From NCBI GenBank assembly GCA_019414465.1, contig DXLY01000006.1:2026-14703 (forward strand): a stretch of DNA of 12,678 nucleotides, read 5' to 3'. Source of the DNA: Collinsella sp. (GTDB taxonomy: Bacteria > Actinomycetota > Coriobacteriia > Coriobacteriales > Coriobacteriaceae). The translations under genes and the position numbers were made by a program. The notes beneath the pieces are model-generated. The model saw only the letters and a program-made list of their open reading frames with translations. It was not told where the DNA came from and searched no databases. Position 1 is the first letter of the stretch, and each line of letters begins with the position of its first letter. Below are positions 1-6,660 of this stretch, in pieces.

Positions 1-501
1 CCCGCCTCGCCCGCGCCCAAGTCGTCTGACCTGGGCAAAGCCCCCTGGCTACGCTCCGACAACCCCGCCGGCGCTCCTGCCACGGGTAAGCTCCCGACTG
101 AGCCCGCGCCCCGTGCGCCCGAGCGCTCTGCCGCTCCCAAATCTCAGCCTGCTGCGTCGTCTGCGCCATGGGAATCCGAGCAGGTTCCCTACGACGATGC
201 CATGGTTGGCGGTTTTGCTGCCGATGCTGGTGGGGACGATCTGCCTCCGTTCGACGTGCCGGGTGCGGCGTCCGCGCCCAAGTCCGCCACTGCGCCTGAG
301 GCTCCCGCGGCCCCCGCAGCCGCGACGTCTGCTACCGCCAGCGACGATGCCCCCGCAGTTCCTTGGGAATCCAACCCCGGTGCGGGCGGCCCCTTCGGCC
401 ATCAGGGTGCAGCCCCGAGCATCCCGCAGACCGAGGACGAGGCCAAAGCCCTCATCCGCAGCGTCTTCGGCCAGTCCACCATCTTCAAACCGGTGGAGTA
501 G
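1..501 (+). CDS. dnaX: DNA polymerase III subunit gamma/tau, C-terminal part (5' truncated by window)
   Basis: The frame is open from base 1 to a TAG at 499-501 and encodes the last 166 residues of a protein. The segment is a low-complexity Ala/Pro/Ser/Asp-rich tail with Trp-containing repeats (APWLRSD, APWESE, VPWESN) and ends in a more conserved helix, EDEAKALIRSVFGQSTIFKP. The tau subunit of the clamp loader carries this kind of disordered linker and ends in a short segment for partner binding. The ATPase domain lies outside the window. The call rests on the tail composition and on the downstream ybaB-recR block, because dnaX-ybaB-recR is a widespread bacterial gene order. Here two extra genes lie between dnaX and ybaB. 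No catalytic motif can be seen, so the identity is inferred from context. Confidence 0.72.
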   Translation, partial: PASPAPKSSDLGKAPWLRSDNPAGAPATGKLPTEPAPRAPERSAAPKSQPAASSAPWESEQVPYDDAMVGGFAADAGGDDLPPFDVPGAASAPKSATAPEAPAAPAAATSATASDDAPAVPWESNPGAGGPFGHQGAAPSIPQTEDEAKALIRSVFGQSTIFKPVE

Positions 502-555
502 CTGCGCAGGCGGGTATACTGCTCAGGAAGAGACTTCTTTGAACGGAGCGAGCTT

Positions 556-816
556 ATGATGTGGGAATATGTCCGCCTCGAGGACGATACGCAAGTTTCG
601 TATTCCGAAGTCCGTGAGGACAACACGGTGAAGGTCGTTGTGGAGCGCCCACGCGATTGGGGCTTTGACACGGCGGAGTGTATCTTACCGGCATTTAATT
701 GGGTGTCGCACGAGGGCTTTAGCGAAGCGGACCTCAAAGAGCTCGATGATTTTGTGCGTAACAACGCCCCGCTCATCTTGCGTTTTGCTTACGAAGGCGG
801 ACGAGCCTATGCCTAG
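556..816 (+). CDS. small conserved hypothetical protein, 86 aa
   Basis: The ATG at 556 has a GGAG at 545-548 seven bases upstream. A second ATG follows immediately at 559. The protein is acidic and soluble, with no signal peptide or membrane segment. It alternates charged and aromatic residues (WEYVRLEDD, KVVVERPRDWGFD) and ends in a likely helix, SEADLKELDDFVRNNAPLILRFA. The sequence pattern suggests a small beta-alpha fold, but I recognise no family. It starts 54 bases after the dnaX stop on the same strand, so it could be cotranscribed. A TATACT at 515-520 in the gap could equally be a -10 element of its own. It converges with the next gene, leaving only 22 bases between the two stops. Real coding is supported by the ribosome binding site and the codon bias matching its neighbours. 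Confidence 0.75.
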   Translation: MMWEYVRLEDDTQVSYSEVREDNTVKVVVERPRDWGFDTAECILPAFNWVSHEGFSEADLKELDDFVRNNAPLILRFAYEGGRAYA

Positions 817-838
817 TCTTTTCCGACTCGGTCATACA

Positions 839-1306
839 TCACTTTCTTTTGTCCGGGCGCATTTGTGTTTCGGACATGCGTAGCGTGGTGCCGCGTATAT
901 CGCATTCGAGCAGACAGGTGCGCGACGGTCGGCCCAGGATGTTGAGGTCGATACGATACGTCGCATGGCTGTCCGTGTACTGCACTTGCTCGGCGTTGAC
1001 GGTTGCTCCGATTGTCGAATAGGTGCCCAGCTCGGCATTGACAATCTTGGAGTCCTTTATCTTGACCTTGAACTCTTGGTAGAGGGACGGGCTGTTGTAG
1101 TAAATGGTTCGGGTTCCATCGGTGCACTCATCGGTCGCTTCCCATTTGACGGTGGGCTGGTCCGAGCTGGTTATCAGCAGTTCTGCTCCAAAGGCTATAG
1201 CATGGGTGATGACAACCAGCAATGCCCAGCCGACAAAGAGATAGAGAACCACATATGCAACGGGGTGTTTTGAGCGGATGTTTTGGAGCGCGTCGGGGGC
1301 ATTCAT
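839..1306 (-). CDS. membrane-anchored hypothetical protein, 155 aa
   Basis: Read from an ATG at 1306 on the minus strand, with an excellent ribosome binding site (GGAGGTG) a few bases upstream. The N-terminus (about 15 polar residues) is followed by a single hydrophobic segment at roughly residues 16-42 (YVVLYLFVGWALLVVITHAI), read as a signal anchor. The remaining ~110 residues would face outside. They contain three Cys, at about residues 61, 130 and 134, and many beta-prone stretches (RTIYYN, YRIDLNILG), but no motif I know. A good -10 hexamer lies 35 bases upstream of the start, so the gene probably has its own promoter. It is transcribed against the gene at 556-816 and away from ybaB. Function unknown. 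Confidence 0.75.
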   Translation of the reverse strand: MNAPDALQNIRSKHPVAYVVLYLFVGWALLVVITHAIAFGAELLITSSDQPTVKWEATDECTDGTRTIYYNSPSLYQEFKVKIKDSKIVNAELGTYSTIGATVNAEQVQYTDSHATYRIDLNILGRPSRTCLLECDIRGTTLRMSETQMRPDKRK

Positions 1307-1645
1307 GGGGCACCTCCAAATTGCTATCTATGACAATCAAATTATACCCTGCCGACATGTGCTCCGCCTCGAGCAGCGGTTCGGCATTTAGCTATTTAGT
1401 GGCACACATGAAATGCCGGATTCGGCTCTACTAGATTGAGTATGCGATATTATGCAACCTTGCATAATTCGACCTTGCATAATCTTTGCGCGTGGTTTGT
1501 ATTGGAGGACATGTATATCGACTGAGGTAGCGTGTCCGCCCCGCTCGCTGGCCTCGCGCCGTGGTACGATTTTTGAGTTTGAAAGTCCCGCCGTGCTCCG
1601 GCTGCCCTTGCAGCTCGGCGTGCGGCCGCACGTAAAGGAGCCATC
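1307..1645. other. divergent intergenic region with operator-like repeats and a structured ybaB leader
   Basis: This 339-base gap separates two divergent genes. It holds a minus-strand -10 (1341-1346). It also holds three copies of the octamer TGCATAAT: one inverted at 1449-1456 and two direct at 1461-1468 and 1476-1483, the direct pair 15 bases apart. The inverted pair forms an 8-bp palindrome with a 4-base centre. CATAAT in the direct copies could serve as a -10 for ybaB-recR; a TTGAGT lies 21 bases upstream of the first, which is too far for a good -35. Closer to ybaB there is a hairpin (1598-1618, with a CCTT loop) and a 14-bp perfect palindrome at 1619-1632, just before the ribosome binding site. 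I see no RNA gene here. Confidence 0.5.
1341..1346 (-). promoter_or_regulatory. candidate -10 element for the 839-1306 gene
   Basis: On the minus strand this reads TATAAT, a perfect -10 hexamer, in the context GGGTATAATTT. It would start transcription about 30 bases before the ATG at 1306. No convincing -35 hexamer is visible at 16-18 bases, so the assignment rests on the -10 match and position only. Confidence 0.45.
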
Positions 1646-1966
1646 ATGGCCGGTATGAACATGCAGCAGATGATGAAGCAGGCTCGCAAGATGCAGGAGC
1701 AGCTTGCCGCCGCGCAGGAGAACCTCAAGTCCCAGACCGTCGACGCCTCTGCCGGCGGCGGTATGGTCAAGGTGACCGTTAACGGCGAGATGGAGCTCGT
1801 CAACCTCACCATCGATCCCGATGCCCTCGATCCCGAGGACGTCGATATGCTGCAGGACATGATTATGGCTGCCGTCAACGAGGCCGTTCGCGGCGTCAAC
1901 GAGCTCGCCAACAAGCAGATGGGCGCCATCACCGGCGGCCTCAACATCCCGGGCATGCCGTTCTAA
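1646..1966 (+). CDS. ybaB: YbaB/EbfC family nucleoid-associated DNA-binding protein
   Basis: This is a full-length 106-aa member of the YbaB/EbfC family. These are small dimeric proteins that bind DNA and are almost always encoded between dnaX and recR. The N-terminus is a Met/Gln-rich amphipathic helix (MQQMMKQARKMQEQLAAAQENL). It is followed by the family beta-hairpin region with a glycine stretch (ASAGGGMVKVTVNGE), then LTIDPDALDPEDVDMLQDMI and a C-terminal helix with the AVNEA motif. The tail is Gly/Met/Pro-rich (GGLNIPGMPF), as usual for the family. The ATG at 1646 is preceded by AAAGGAG at 1634-1640, five bases away, which fixes the start. recR follows 13 bases downstream, so the two genes form an operon. 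Confidence 0.95.
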   Translation: MAGMNMQQMMKQARKMQEQLAAAQENLKSQTVDASAGGGMVKVTVNGEMELVNLTIDPDALDPEDVDMLQDMIMAAVNEAVRGVNELANKQMGAITGGLNIPGMPF

Positions 1967-1979
1967 GACGCGCATATAT

Positions 1980-2576
1980 ATGAGTGCCAACCATAGCCTG
2001 CAAAAATTGCTCGATGAGCTGGGTCGCCTGCCGGGCATCGGCCCCAAGTCGGCTCAGCGCATCGCCTATTACCTTCTCGAGGCCGATGCCGAGGAGGCGC
2101 GCCGCCTGGCCGAGGCCATCCTGGAGGTTAAGCAGGAGGTTCACTTTTGCAGCCGCTGCTTTAACTACGCCACGGCCGACGAGTGCTCCATCTGCCAGGA
2201 TTCGATGCGCGATACCACTCGCATTTGCGTGGTGGGCGAGCCGCGCGATGTCCAGGCGATTGAGCGCACGGGCAGCTACCATGGTCTCTACCACGTATTG
2301 GGCGGCGTGATCAGTCCCATGGACAAGATTGGCCCCGAGCAGCTGCACATTCGTGAGCTGCTGGCACGCTTGGGTCATGAGGACATCCACGAGGTCATCA
2401 TCGCCACCAACCCCAATATTGAGGGCGAGACCACGGCGAGCTACCTGGCCCGTACCATCAAGCCGTTGGGCGTCGAGGTGTCGCGTCTGGCGAGCGGCCT
2501 GCCCGTGGGCGGCGACCTGGAGTATGCCGACGAGCTTACGCTTGGGCGCGCCATCGAGGCCCGTCGCACGATTTAG
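1980..2576 (+). CDS. recR: recombination mediator protein RecR
   Basis: At 198 aa this is the normal RecR length. RecR works with RecF and RecO to load RecA onto single-stranded gaps. Domains are in the expected order: an N-terminal helix-hairpin-helix (LLDELGRLPGIGPKSAQRIAYYLL), a four-cysteine zinc finger at about residues 58-73 (CSRCFNYATADECSIC), then the TOPRIM domain from VVGEPRDVQAIERTG through GGVISPMDKIGP and ATNPNIEGETTA. The C-terminal Walker-like region (LASGLPVGGDLEYADELTLGRAI) is intact. The ATG at 1980 has no clear Shine-Dalgarno sequence. With ybaB ending 13 bases upstream, translation is probably coupled to it. Confidence 0.97.
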   Translation: MSANHSLQKLLDELGRLPGIGPKSAQRIAYYLLEADAEEARRLAEAILEVKQEVHFCSRCFNYATADECSICQDSMRDTTRICVVGEPRDVQAIERTGSYHGLYHVLGGVISPMDKIGPEQLHIRELLARLGHEDIHEVIIATNPNIEGETTASYLARTIKPLGVEVSRLASGLPVGGDLEYADELTLGRAIEARRTI

Positions 2577-2651
2577 GTGGCGAGCCTGCTCCTGTCGTAT
2601 GTCTTCATCGCGACGCACGGGGTAGTCATAATTTCCCTGTCCGACTGTAAG

Positions 2652-2667
2652 TTTGTTGTGCAACAAA
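2652..2667. repeat. palindromic operator-like site A
   Basis: TTTGTTG-TG-CAACAAA forms an almost perfect 16-base palindrome. Its central ten bases, GTTGTGCAAC, differ by one base from the second palindrome at 2728-2737. The site lies 155 bases before the start of the operon at 2822 and after the recR stop. It is likely a binding site for a dimeric regulator; the regulator is unknown. Confidence 0.45.
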
Positions 2668-2727
2668 GATGCTTTATATCCGCTTATCGCATGGATGCTT
2701 CCACTCGCATCCTTAATTTGCCCATTC

Positions 2728-2737
2728 GTTGCGCAAC
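2728..2737. repeat. palindromic operator-like site B
   Basis: GTTGCGCAAC is a perfect 10-base palindrome and a near copy of the core of site A. The two centres are about 73 bases apart, close to seven helical turns. A TACACT at 2754-2759 could be a -10 just downstream, so the site would sit at or near the -35 of the operon promoter. Confidence 0.45.
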
Positions 2738-2781
2738 CTTTTGGGTTCGCTGATACACTCAAATATGGATTCGAATGAATG

Positions 2782-2806
2782 CGCCGCTCCCGAGCGGCGT
2801 GTTTTT
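2782..2806 (+). terminator. intrinsic-terminator-like hairpin in the leader of the 2822 operon
   Basis: CGCCGCT (2782-2788) and AGCGGCG (2793-2799) form a 7-bp GC-rich stem with a CCCG loop, followed by TGTTTTT. It could end ybaB-recR transcripts. It stops only four bases before the GGAGGAG of the next gene (2810-2816), leaving no room for a promoter after it. Transcripts of the next operon must therefore cross it, which makes it a possible attenuator. Confidence 0.65.
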
Positions 2807-2821
2807 GTTGGAGGAGAACGC

Positions 2822-3727
2822 ATGCGGCCCGGTGGCACTCAGACAAAGCGCGGCGCCGCGGTGCGCATGCGACGCCGACTGGGCTTGGCGCCGCGGGCGT
2901 ACGCACTGCTGTCTTGCTCGCTGGTGCTGGTTATAGCTGGCGTTTCTGTCTATGGCATGACCGTGCCGTCCATGGTACGGGCGCATGCCGCACGCGAGCC
3001 GCGCGTGGGGCATGAGGTCAAAAGTGATCTGGGCACCACGACTGGATATGCTTGGGCAAGTGTGGTCGCGCATATTGTGTTTGGCACCGACGATGCGGAC
3101 GGCGCCGAGGCCCCGGACAACGAAGTCACGCTTGCCAATGGCAAAACCATCGTGCTCACCAACACCAAGGTCATCGATCGGTTGTCCAACAATAGCGTGG
3201 CGGCAACGGTGAGTAAGGTCGAGCAGCAGAAGGAGCAGGACGCCCAGCAGTCCGGAAAGCCCGGTAGCTCGGATACTTCTGGCTCCGGCTCGGATTCATC
3301 GAGTTCGGGCGGCAGCTCTGGGTCGGGTTCCTCTGCCGGAGGATCTGGAAACGGCGGCTCGACGGGCGGCAACACTGACAACGATGCAAACTCCGGTGGC
3401 CTTTCCGCTGCTGAGGAAGAGAGCATTCACCGTTGGCTTGTGACCAAGTACAACATGCTCGACGGCTATGTTTCTCGTGCCAATGACGTGGTTTCGACCT
3501 ATAACTCTACGGGAGATCCCAGGCCGTGCGACAGCCTGGTCGGGGAGATGTTTGTCATTCGAGCTGAGTTCGGTCGTCAGACATTCTCGCCCCGGTCAAA
3601 GTGGTATCAGCAGTATGCCAATCTGTGGGGCTGTTACACCAACCTATGTCAATGGGTCGGCCATTACGGCGATGATGACGTCGCGCTCGGTAACTTCAAC
3701 AATAACGTGGCGGCGCTTGCCCTATGA
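2822..3727 (+). CDS. signal-anchored extracytoplasmic protein with Ser/Gly-rich linker, first gene of kinase operon
   Basis: The start at ATG 2822 is chosen for its strong GGAGGAG five bases upstream; an open frame continues further 5' but lacks a ribosome binding site. The product is 301 aa. It has a basic N-terminus (residues 1-26, many Arg), one membrane segment (about 27-48, LLSCSLVLVIAGVSVYGMTV), and an extracytoplasmic segment with a beta-rich stretch (NEVTLANGKTIVLTNTKVI). A low-complexity Ser/Gly linker follows (about 144-193), then a ~105-residue C-terminal domain rich in Trp, Tyr and Asn with three Cys (PCDSL, WGCYTNLC). I recognise no family. The linker suggests a wall-spanning display of the C-terminal domain. 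It overlaps the kinase gene by four bases (ATGA), so translation is coupled and the two products probably work together. It may be a sensor or a phosphorylation target of the module; that is inference. Confidence 0.8.
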   Translation: MRPGGTQTKRGAAVRMRRRLGLAPRAYALLSCSLVLVIAGVSVYGMTVPSMVRAHAAREPRVGHEVKSDLGTTTGYAWASVVAHIVFGTDDADGAEAPDNEVTLANGKTIVLTNTKVIDRLSNNSVAATVSKVEQQKEQDAQQSGKPGSSDTSGSGSDSSSSGGSSGSGSSAGGSGNGGSTGGNTDNDANSGGLSAAEEESIHRWLVTKYNMLDGYVSRANDVVSTYNSTGDPRPCDSLVGEMFVIRAEFGRQTFSPRSKWYQQYANLWGCYTNLCQWVGHYGDDDVALGNFNNNVAALAL

Positions 3728-5568
3728 TGACCGATCTTGCATCCACCACACCACAATCGCTCGGTCGCGATCCCATGGTCGGCTTGCGCCTGGCGCGTGT
3801 CGACGGGTTTGAGCCGGCCATTGCGCTCGGTCAGGACGAACTGCCTGCCTATCTGCGTCGTTTTACGATGCTGTTTGCCGACGATGCCACCATGCGCCGT
3901 GGCGGTATCGGCCGCGTGACGCGTGCCGTCAACGCCCAAGGCGAGGCCATGGCACTCAAACAGCTCATCTTGCCGACGCGCGATGAGTTTGACGACGATG
4001 CAACTCACGAGGCGCTGGTCGCCAAGTTCAAAGCGGCATTTCGCGAGGAATATGAATGCCATCGCGCCCTTTCGGGCCTTAAGGGCTTTCCCCGCCTCTA
4101 TGGCTGGGGCGAGGTCGACGGTGTGCCTGCAATTGTCATGGAATGGGTCGAGGGCGAGACGCTTGCCCGCTTGCGTTCGCGACTCGCCGTGGACGATGCC
4201 GGACGCCTGTCGCCGCTTGTGGCGGCGCGTCTGGGTCGCGACCTGTTCGATCTGCTCTGCCGTATGAGCCTGGTGGGTGAGGGCTTTGTCCATCGCGATA
4301 TCTCGCCCGCTAATATTATGGTGCGTACGGCGCGTCTACCGCTTGACCGGCAGCTTGCCGAGGGCACCTTTGACCTGTGCCTGATCGACTTTGGCTCGTC
4401 GCTGGCGCTCGAGCCTGCGTCGGCCGTGGCCGGTACCGGCGGCAAGGCGTCGTTTACGGAGCGCTATGCCACGCTGCGTCGCGCGACGGTTGCCTATGCC
4501 CCACCCGAGATGCTCACCGACGATATTCCCGATCTGCGCGCTTTGCGTATGTCGCCGGCGATTGACGTCTATGCCGCGGCAAGCACGGTTTACGAGCTCA
4601 TTGCCGGCGTCGCGCCATACGAAGCCGCGCCGAGCACTTCGGGCACCTCGGGTTCGCGCAAAAAGACGCGCGACATCGCGAGCCCCTACCGTCTCAAGAT
4701 GGACACGCGGCCCGACTATCCCATTGGTGCCCATGCGCCCGGTTGTGATTTGACTCAGCTGCTTCGTCGTGAGCCCGATGTGGCGCTCGCCGCGGCCGAG
4801 CAGGCCCAGCAGCTAGGGCTTGAGCCGGATTCCGAAGAGCTACGCGATGCGCTGGCGTTTGTCGATGCCCAGCTGTTCGACGTGGTGATGGCCTGTCTGT
4901 CCAGCCATCAAAAAGATCGTCCCGAGCCGGCGGCGGTCGAGGCGGCGCTCTCGGCGTTTTGTGACCACTATGCGCAAAATGTCGGTCGTTCGCTCCGCGG
5001 CGAGCCGCTCACGCCGTGCCCCATGGATGCGTCTGGCCGTGCGGTTCGTCGCGCGCTGATGGTCGGCGCGACGGTCGTCTGTGGCGTGGTTTGGGCTGTG
5101 GTCGTGGTTTCGGCCGCGCTGCTGGCGTCGGGCGCTCGCGTGACGGCGACTTTGGGATCGCTCGTGTGGTCTGGGACGCTACCGGGTATTATTGCCGCAC
5201 TGGCGTTGGCGCTGCCAGGCATAGCCGGCGTTACCGCGGGGGCACTTGCGCGCAATCGGCGCTCGGGGTTCCTGCAGGGTGTGCTTGCGCTTTCTGCCTG
5301 CGAGGTTCCAGTACTGGTTGTGGCTGCATGTAGCGTATTTTCCCAACGCGCCGTGATGGGCGGCCTTGTTGCCGCTCTGGTTGCAACCTATACGCTTACG
5401 TGGTTTTTGCTTGCGATGGGCTTTGCCTTTGAACTTCCCGTTTCGGCACCGCGACGCACAAAAGCCCAGATGGCGACTCCGCTTGCCGGTGGAGCCGCAG
5501 CTGCCCGTACTTTTGGCGGACCTGTCGAAGTATCGTCCGATTCTATTTCTACGACCAAGGAGGCCTAG
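3724..5568 (+). CDS. membrane-bound Ser/Thr protein kinase (eukaryotic-like, Hanks type)
   Basis: A 614-aa protein with an N-terminal protein kinase domain and C-terminal membrane segments. Visible motifs are: a Gly-rich loop RGGIGRV (about residues 59-65), the ATP-binding Lys in MALKQL (K79), the hinge-like MEWVEGETL, the catalytic loop HRDISPAN (190-197, D192 as base), DFG (222-224) and APPE (259-262). All key catalytic residues are present, so it should be active. The Gly-rich loop is shorter than the classical one. An Ala/Glu-rich cytoplasmic segment follows, and then four hydrophobic segments between about 440 and 590. The topology, with four C-terminal membrane passes and no PASTA repeats, differs from the PknB type. 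It is sandwiched between an anchored protein (4-base overlap) and an FHA protein (3-base gap), the classical partner of such kinases because FHA domains bind phosphothreonine. Confidence 0.9.
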   Translation: MMTDLASTTPQSLGRDPMVGLRLARVDGFEPAIALGQDELPAYLRRFTMLFADDATMRRGGIGRVTRAVNAQGEAMALKQLILPTRDEFDDDATHEALVAKFKAAFREEYECHRALSGLKGFPRLYGWGEVDGVPAIVMEWVEGETLARLRSRLAVDDAGRLSPLVAARLGRDLFDLLCRMSLVGEGFVHRDISPANIMVRTARLPLDRQLAEGTFDLCLIDFGSSLALEPASAVAGTGGKASFTERYATLRRATVAYAPPEMLTDDIPDLRALRMSPAIDVYAAASTVYELIAGVAPYEAAPSTSGTSGSRKKTRDIASPYRLKMDTRPDYPIGAHAPGCDLTQLLRREPDVALAAAEQAQQLGLEPDSEELRDALAFVDAQLFDVVMACLSSHQKDRPEPAAVEAALSAFCDHYAQNVGRSLRGEPLTPCPMDASGRAVRRALMVGATVVCGVVWAVVVVSAALLASGARVTATLGSLVWSGTLPGIIAALALALPGIAGVTAGALARNRRSGFLQGVLALSACEVPVLVVAACSVFSQRAVMGGLVAALVATYTLTWFLLAMGFAFELPVSAPRRTKAQMATPLAGGAAAARTFGGPVEVSSDSISTTKEA

Positions 5569-5571
5569 GTC

Positions 5572-6510
5572 ATGGCATCTCAAGTTGAGCTCACCCCATG
5601 CGGGGCCATGTTTGACATCTTTAAGCGCGCGGCGCATCTGAGCCATATCGAGCTGTGCGGCCTGGTGCTTTCGTCCCGTCCGCTCGCCGACGGCCGCAGC
5701 CCGCAGAGCCGAGCCGCCGATCGCTCTTGGGTTTCCCGCTTTATCGTTCGCGCGCCGGTCGGCACGCTTCAGCAGCGCTACTTTGCCGAATACGGTACCT
5801 CGGCTGCGCGTATTATGTCGCAACTGGCCCTGCGCCAGCGAAATCCCATGGACTCCACGGCTGTGATCAATATGGTGTGCGGTCCTGCAGGTGAACCGAT
5901 GGTACGCGCGCTCGAAGAGTGCCATCAGGACACGAATCTCTATCGCAACGCGCTCGATCGCCTGTCCCAGGCGGCGGAACTCATGCCCGCCGAGCGCGCC
6001 GAGGCCGTGCTGGTGCTGTTTGTCGCCGTCGGTTGTTCGGCGGATGTGCGGTCCTCGGTGAACTATGCCATCGACTACGCGCACGCGACCTGTGGCGGAG
6101 GCACCTCCACGCCGCGTTCGCTTGGCATGTCGATGACCGCGGGCGAACGCGAACCCGCTCCGGCGCACCCCTTGGGCTTGCTGCGCGTACAAAACAGTTT
6201 TGTCGTGAGCGCCCCGCGCTGGATTCAGCCGAGTGAGCAGGGTGTTGAGATTGGTGCGCTGGCCACTGGTGAGGGCGATATTACCGACGTCGGCGACGAT
6301 GTCTCGGCCCGCCATGCCCATATCTGGTGCGATGCTCAAAATATCTGGCACGTCGAGGACTTGTCGTCCACCAACGGAACCGTGGTGGTAAACGGGGCCA
6401 CGCGCGTCTGCATTCAGGTCGAGCCCGGCCGTTCCGCCCAACTCAATCCCGGCGACGAGCTCAAGCTCGGCGAATCCACTACCTACGCCATCCTCTTCGG
6501 TGCCCTCTAG
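5572..6510 (+). CDS. FHA-domain protein, likely phosphothreonine-reading partner of the kinase
   Basis: This 312-aa protein starts at ATG 5572 with AAGGAGG at 5557-5563 and follows the kinase stop by three bases. The C-terminal ~90 residues are an FHA domain. Its phosphopeptide-binding signature is intact: Ser-x-Arg-His (SARH, residues 245-248) and the LSSTNGT loop (264-270), followed by NPGDELKLG. The N-terminal ~200 residues are a helical, Arg/Ala-rich region without a family I can name (VTPCGAMFDIFKRAAHLSHIE-like start, later PAERAEAVLVLFVAVG). No membrane segment is seen, so it should be cytoplasmic, able to dock on phosphothreonine of the kinase or of its substrates. As the last gene of the operon it is followed by REP-like palindromes. 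Confidence 0.88.
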   Translation: MASQVELTPCGAMFDIFKRAAHLSHIELCGLVLSSRPLADGRSPQSRAADRSWVSRFIVRAPVGTLQQRYFAEYGTSAARIMSQLALRQRNPMDSTAVINMVCGPAGEPMVRALEECHQDTNLYRNALDRLSQAAELMPAERAEAVLVLFVAVGCSADVRSSVNYAIDYAHATCGGGTSTPRSLGMSMTAGEREPAPAHPLGLLRVQNSFVVSAPRWIQPSEQGVEIGALATGEGDITDVGDDVSARHAHIWCDAQNIWHVEDLSSTNGTVVVNGATRVCIQVEPGRSAQLNPGDELKLGESTTYAILFGAL

Positions 6511-6606
6511 CCGGCAGATAGGGACGTTTCTTTTCTGCCGGCACTTGGGGACACTCCTCGGCGCGCCAGAGCCAGTCGCCCGGGGATGGAGGGGCCATTT
6601 TGGCCC
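6511..6606. repeat. REP-like palindromic elements
   Basis: Directly after the FHA stop, CCGGCAGA (6511-6518) pairs with TCTGCCGG (6534-6541) around a 15-base loop containing GGGACGTTTC. A second segment follows with GGGGACACTCCT, then a smaller hairpin GGGCCA-TTT-TGGCCC at 6592-6606. Neither hairpin has a proper T tract, so terminator activity is doubtful. The phrases resemble interspersed REP-type repeats common in gut Coriobacteria, but I could not verify copy number. They mark the border between core genome and the accessory segment. Confidence 0.5.
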
Positions 6607-6660
6607 TTGGCGGTCAGTCGGGGCGAAACTAGAAGATCTTTCCGATTCGCGGCTGTTCAT

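Noticed and set aside
1941..2906. A 321-codon minus-strand open frame opposite recR
   Set aside because: It overlaps recR fully, has no recognisable domain, and recR is certain.
6592..6606. GGGCCA-TTT-TGGCCC hairpin as terminator of the kinase operon
   Set aside because: No T tract follows; kept only as part of the REP-like region.
5179..6660. A 493-codon open frame on the minus strand opposite the kinase and FHA genes
   Set aside because: It is the antisense shadow of two strongly supported genes in GC-rich DNA. Its translation is rich in Arg, Gly and His without domains.
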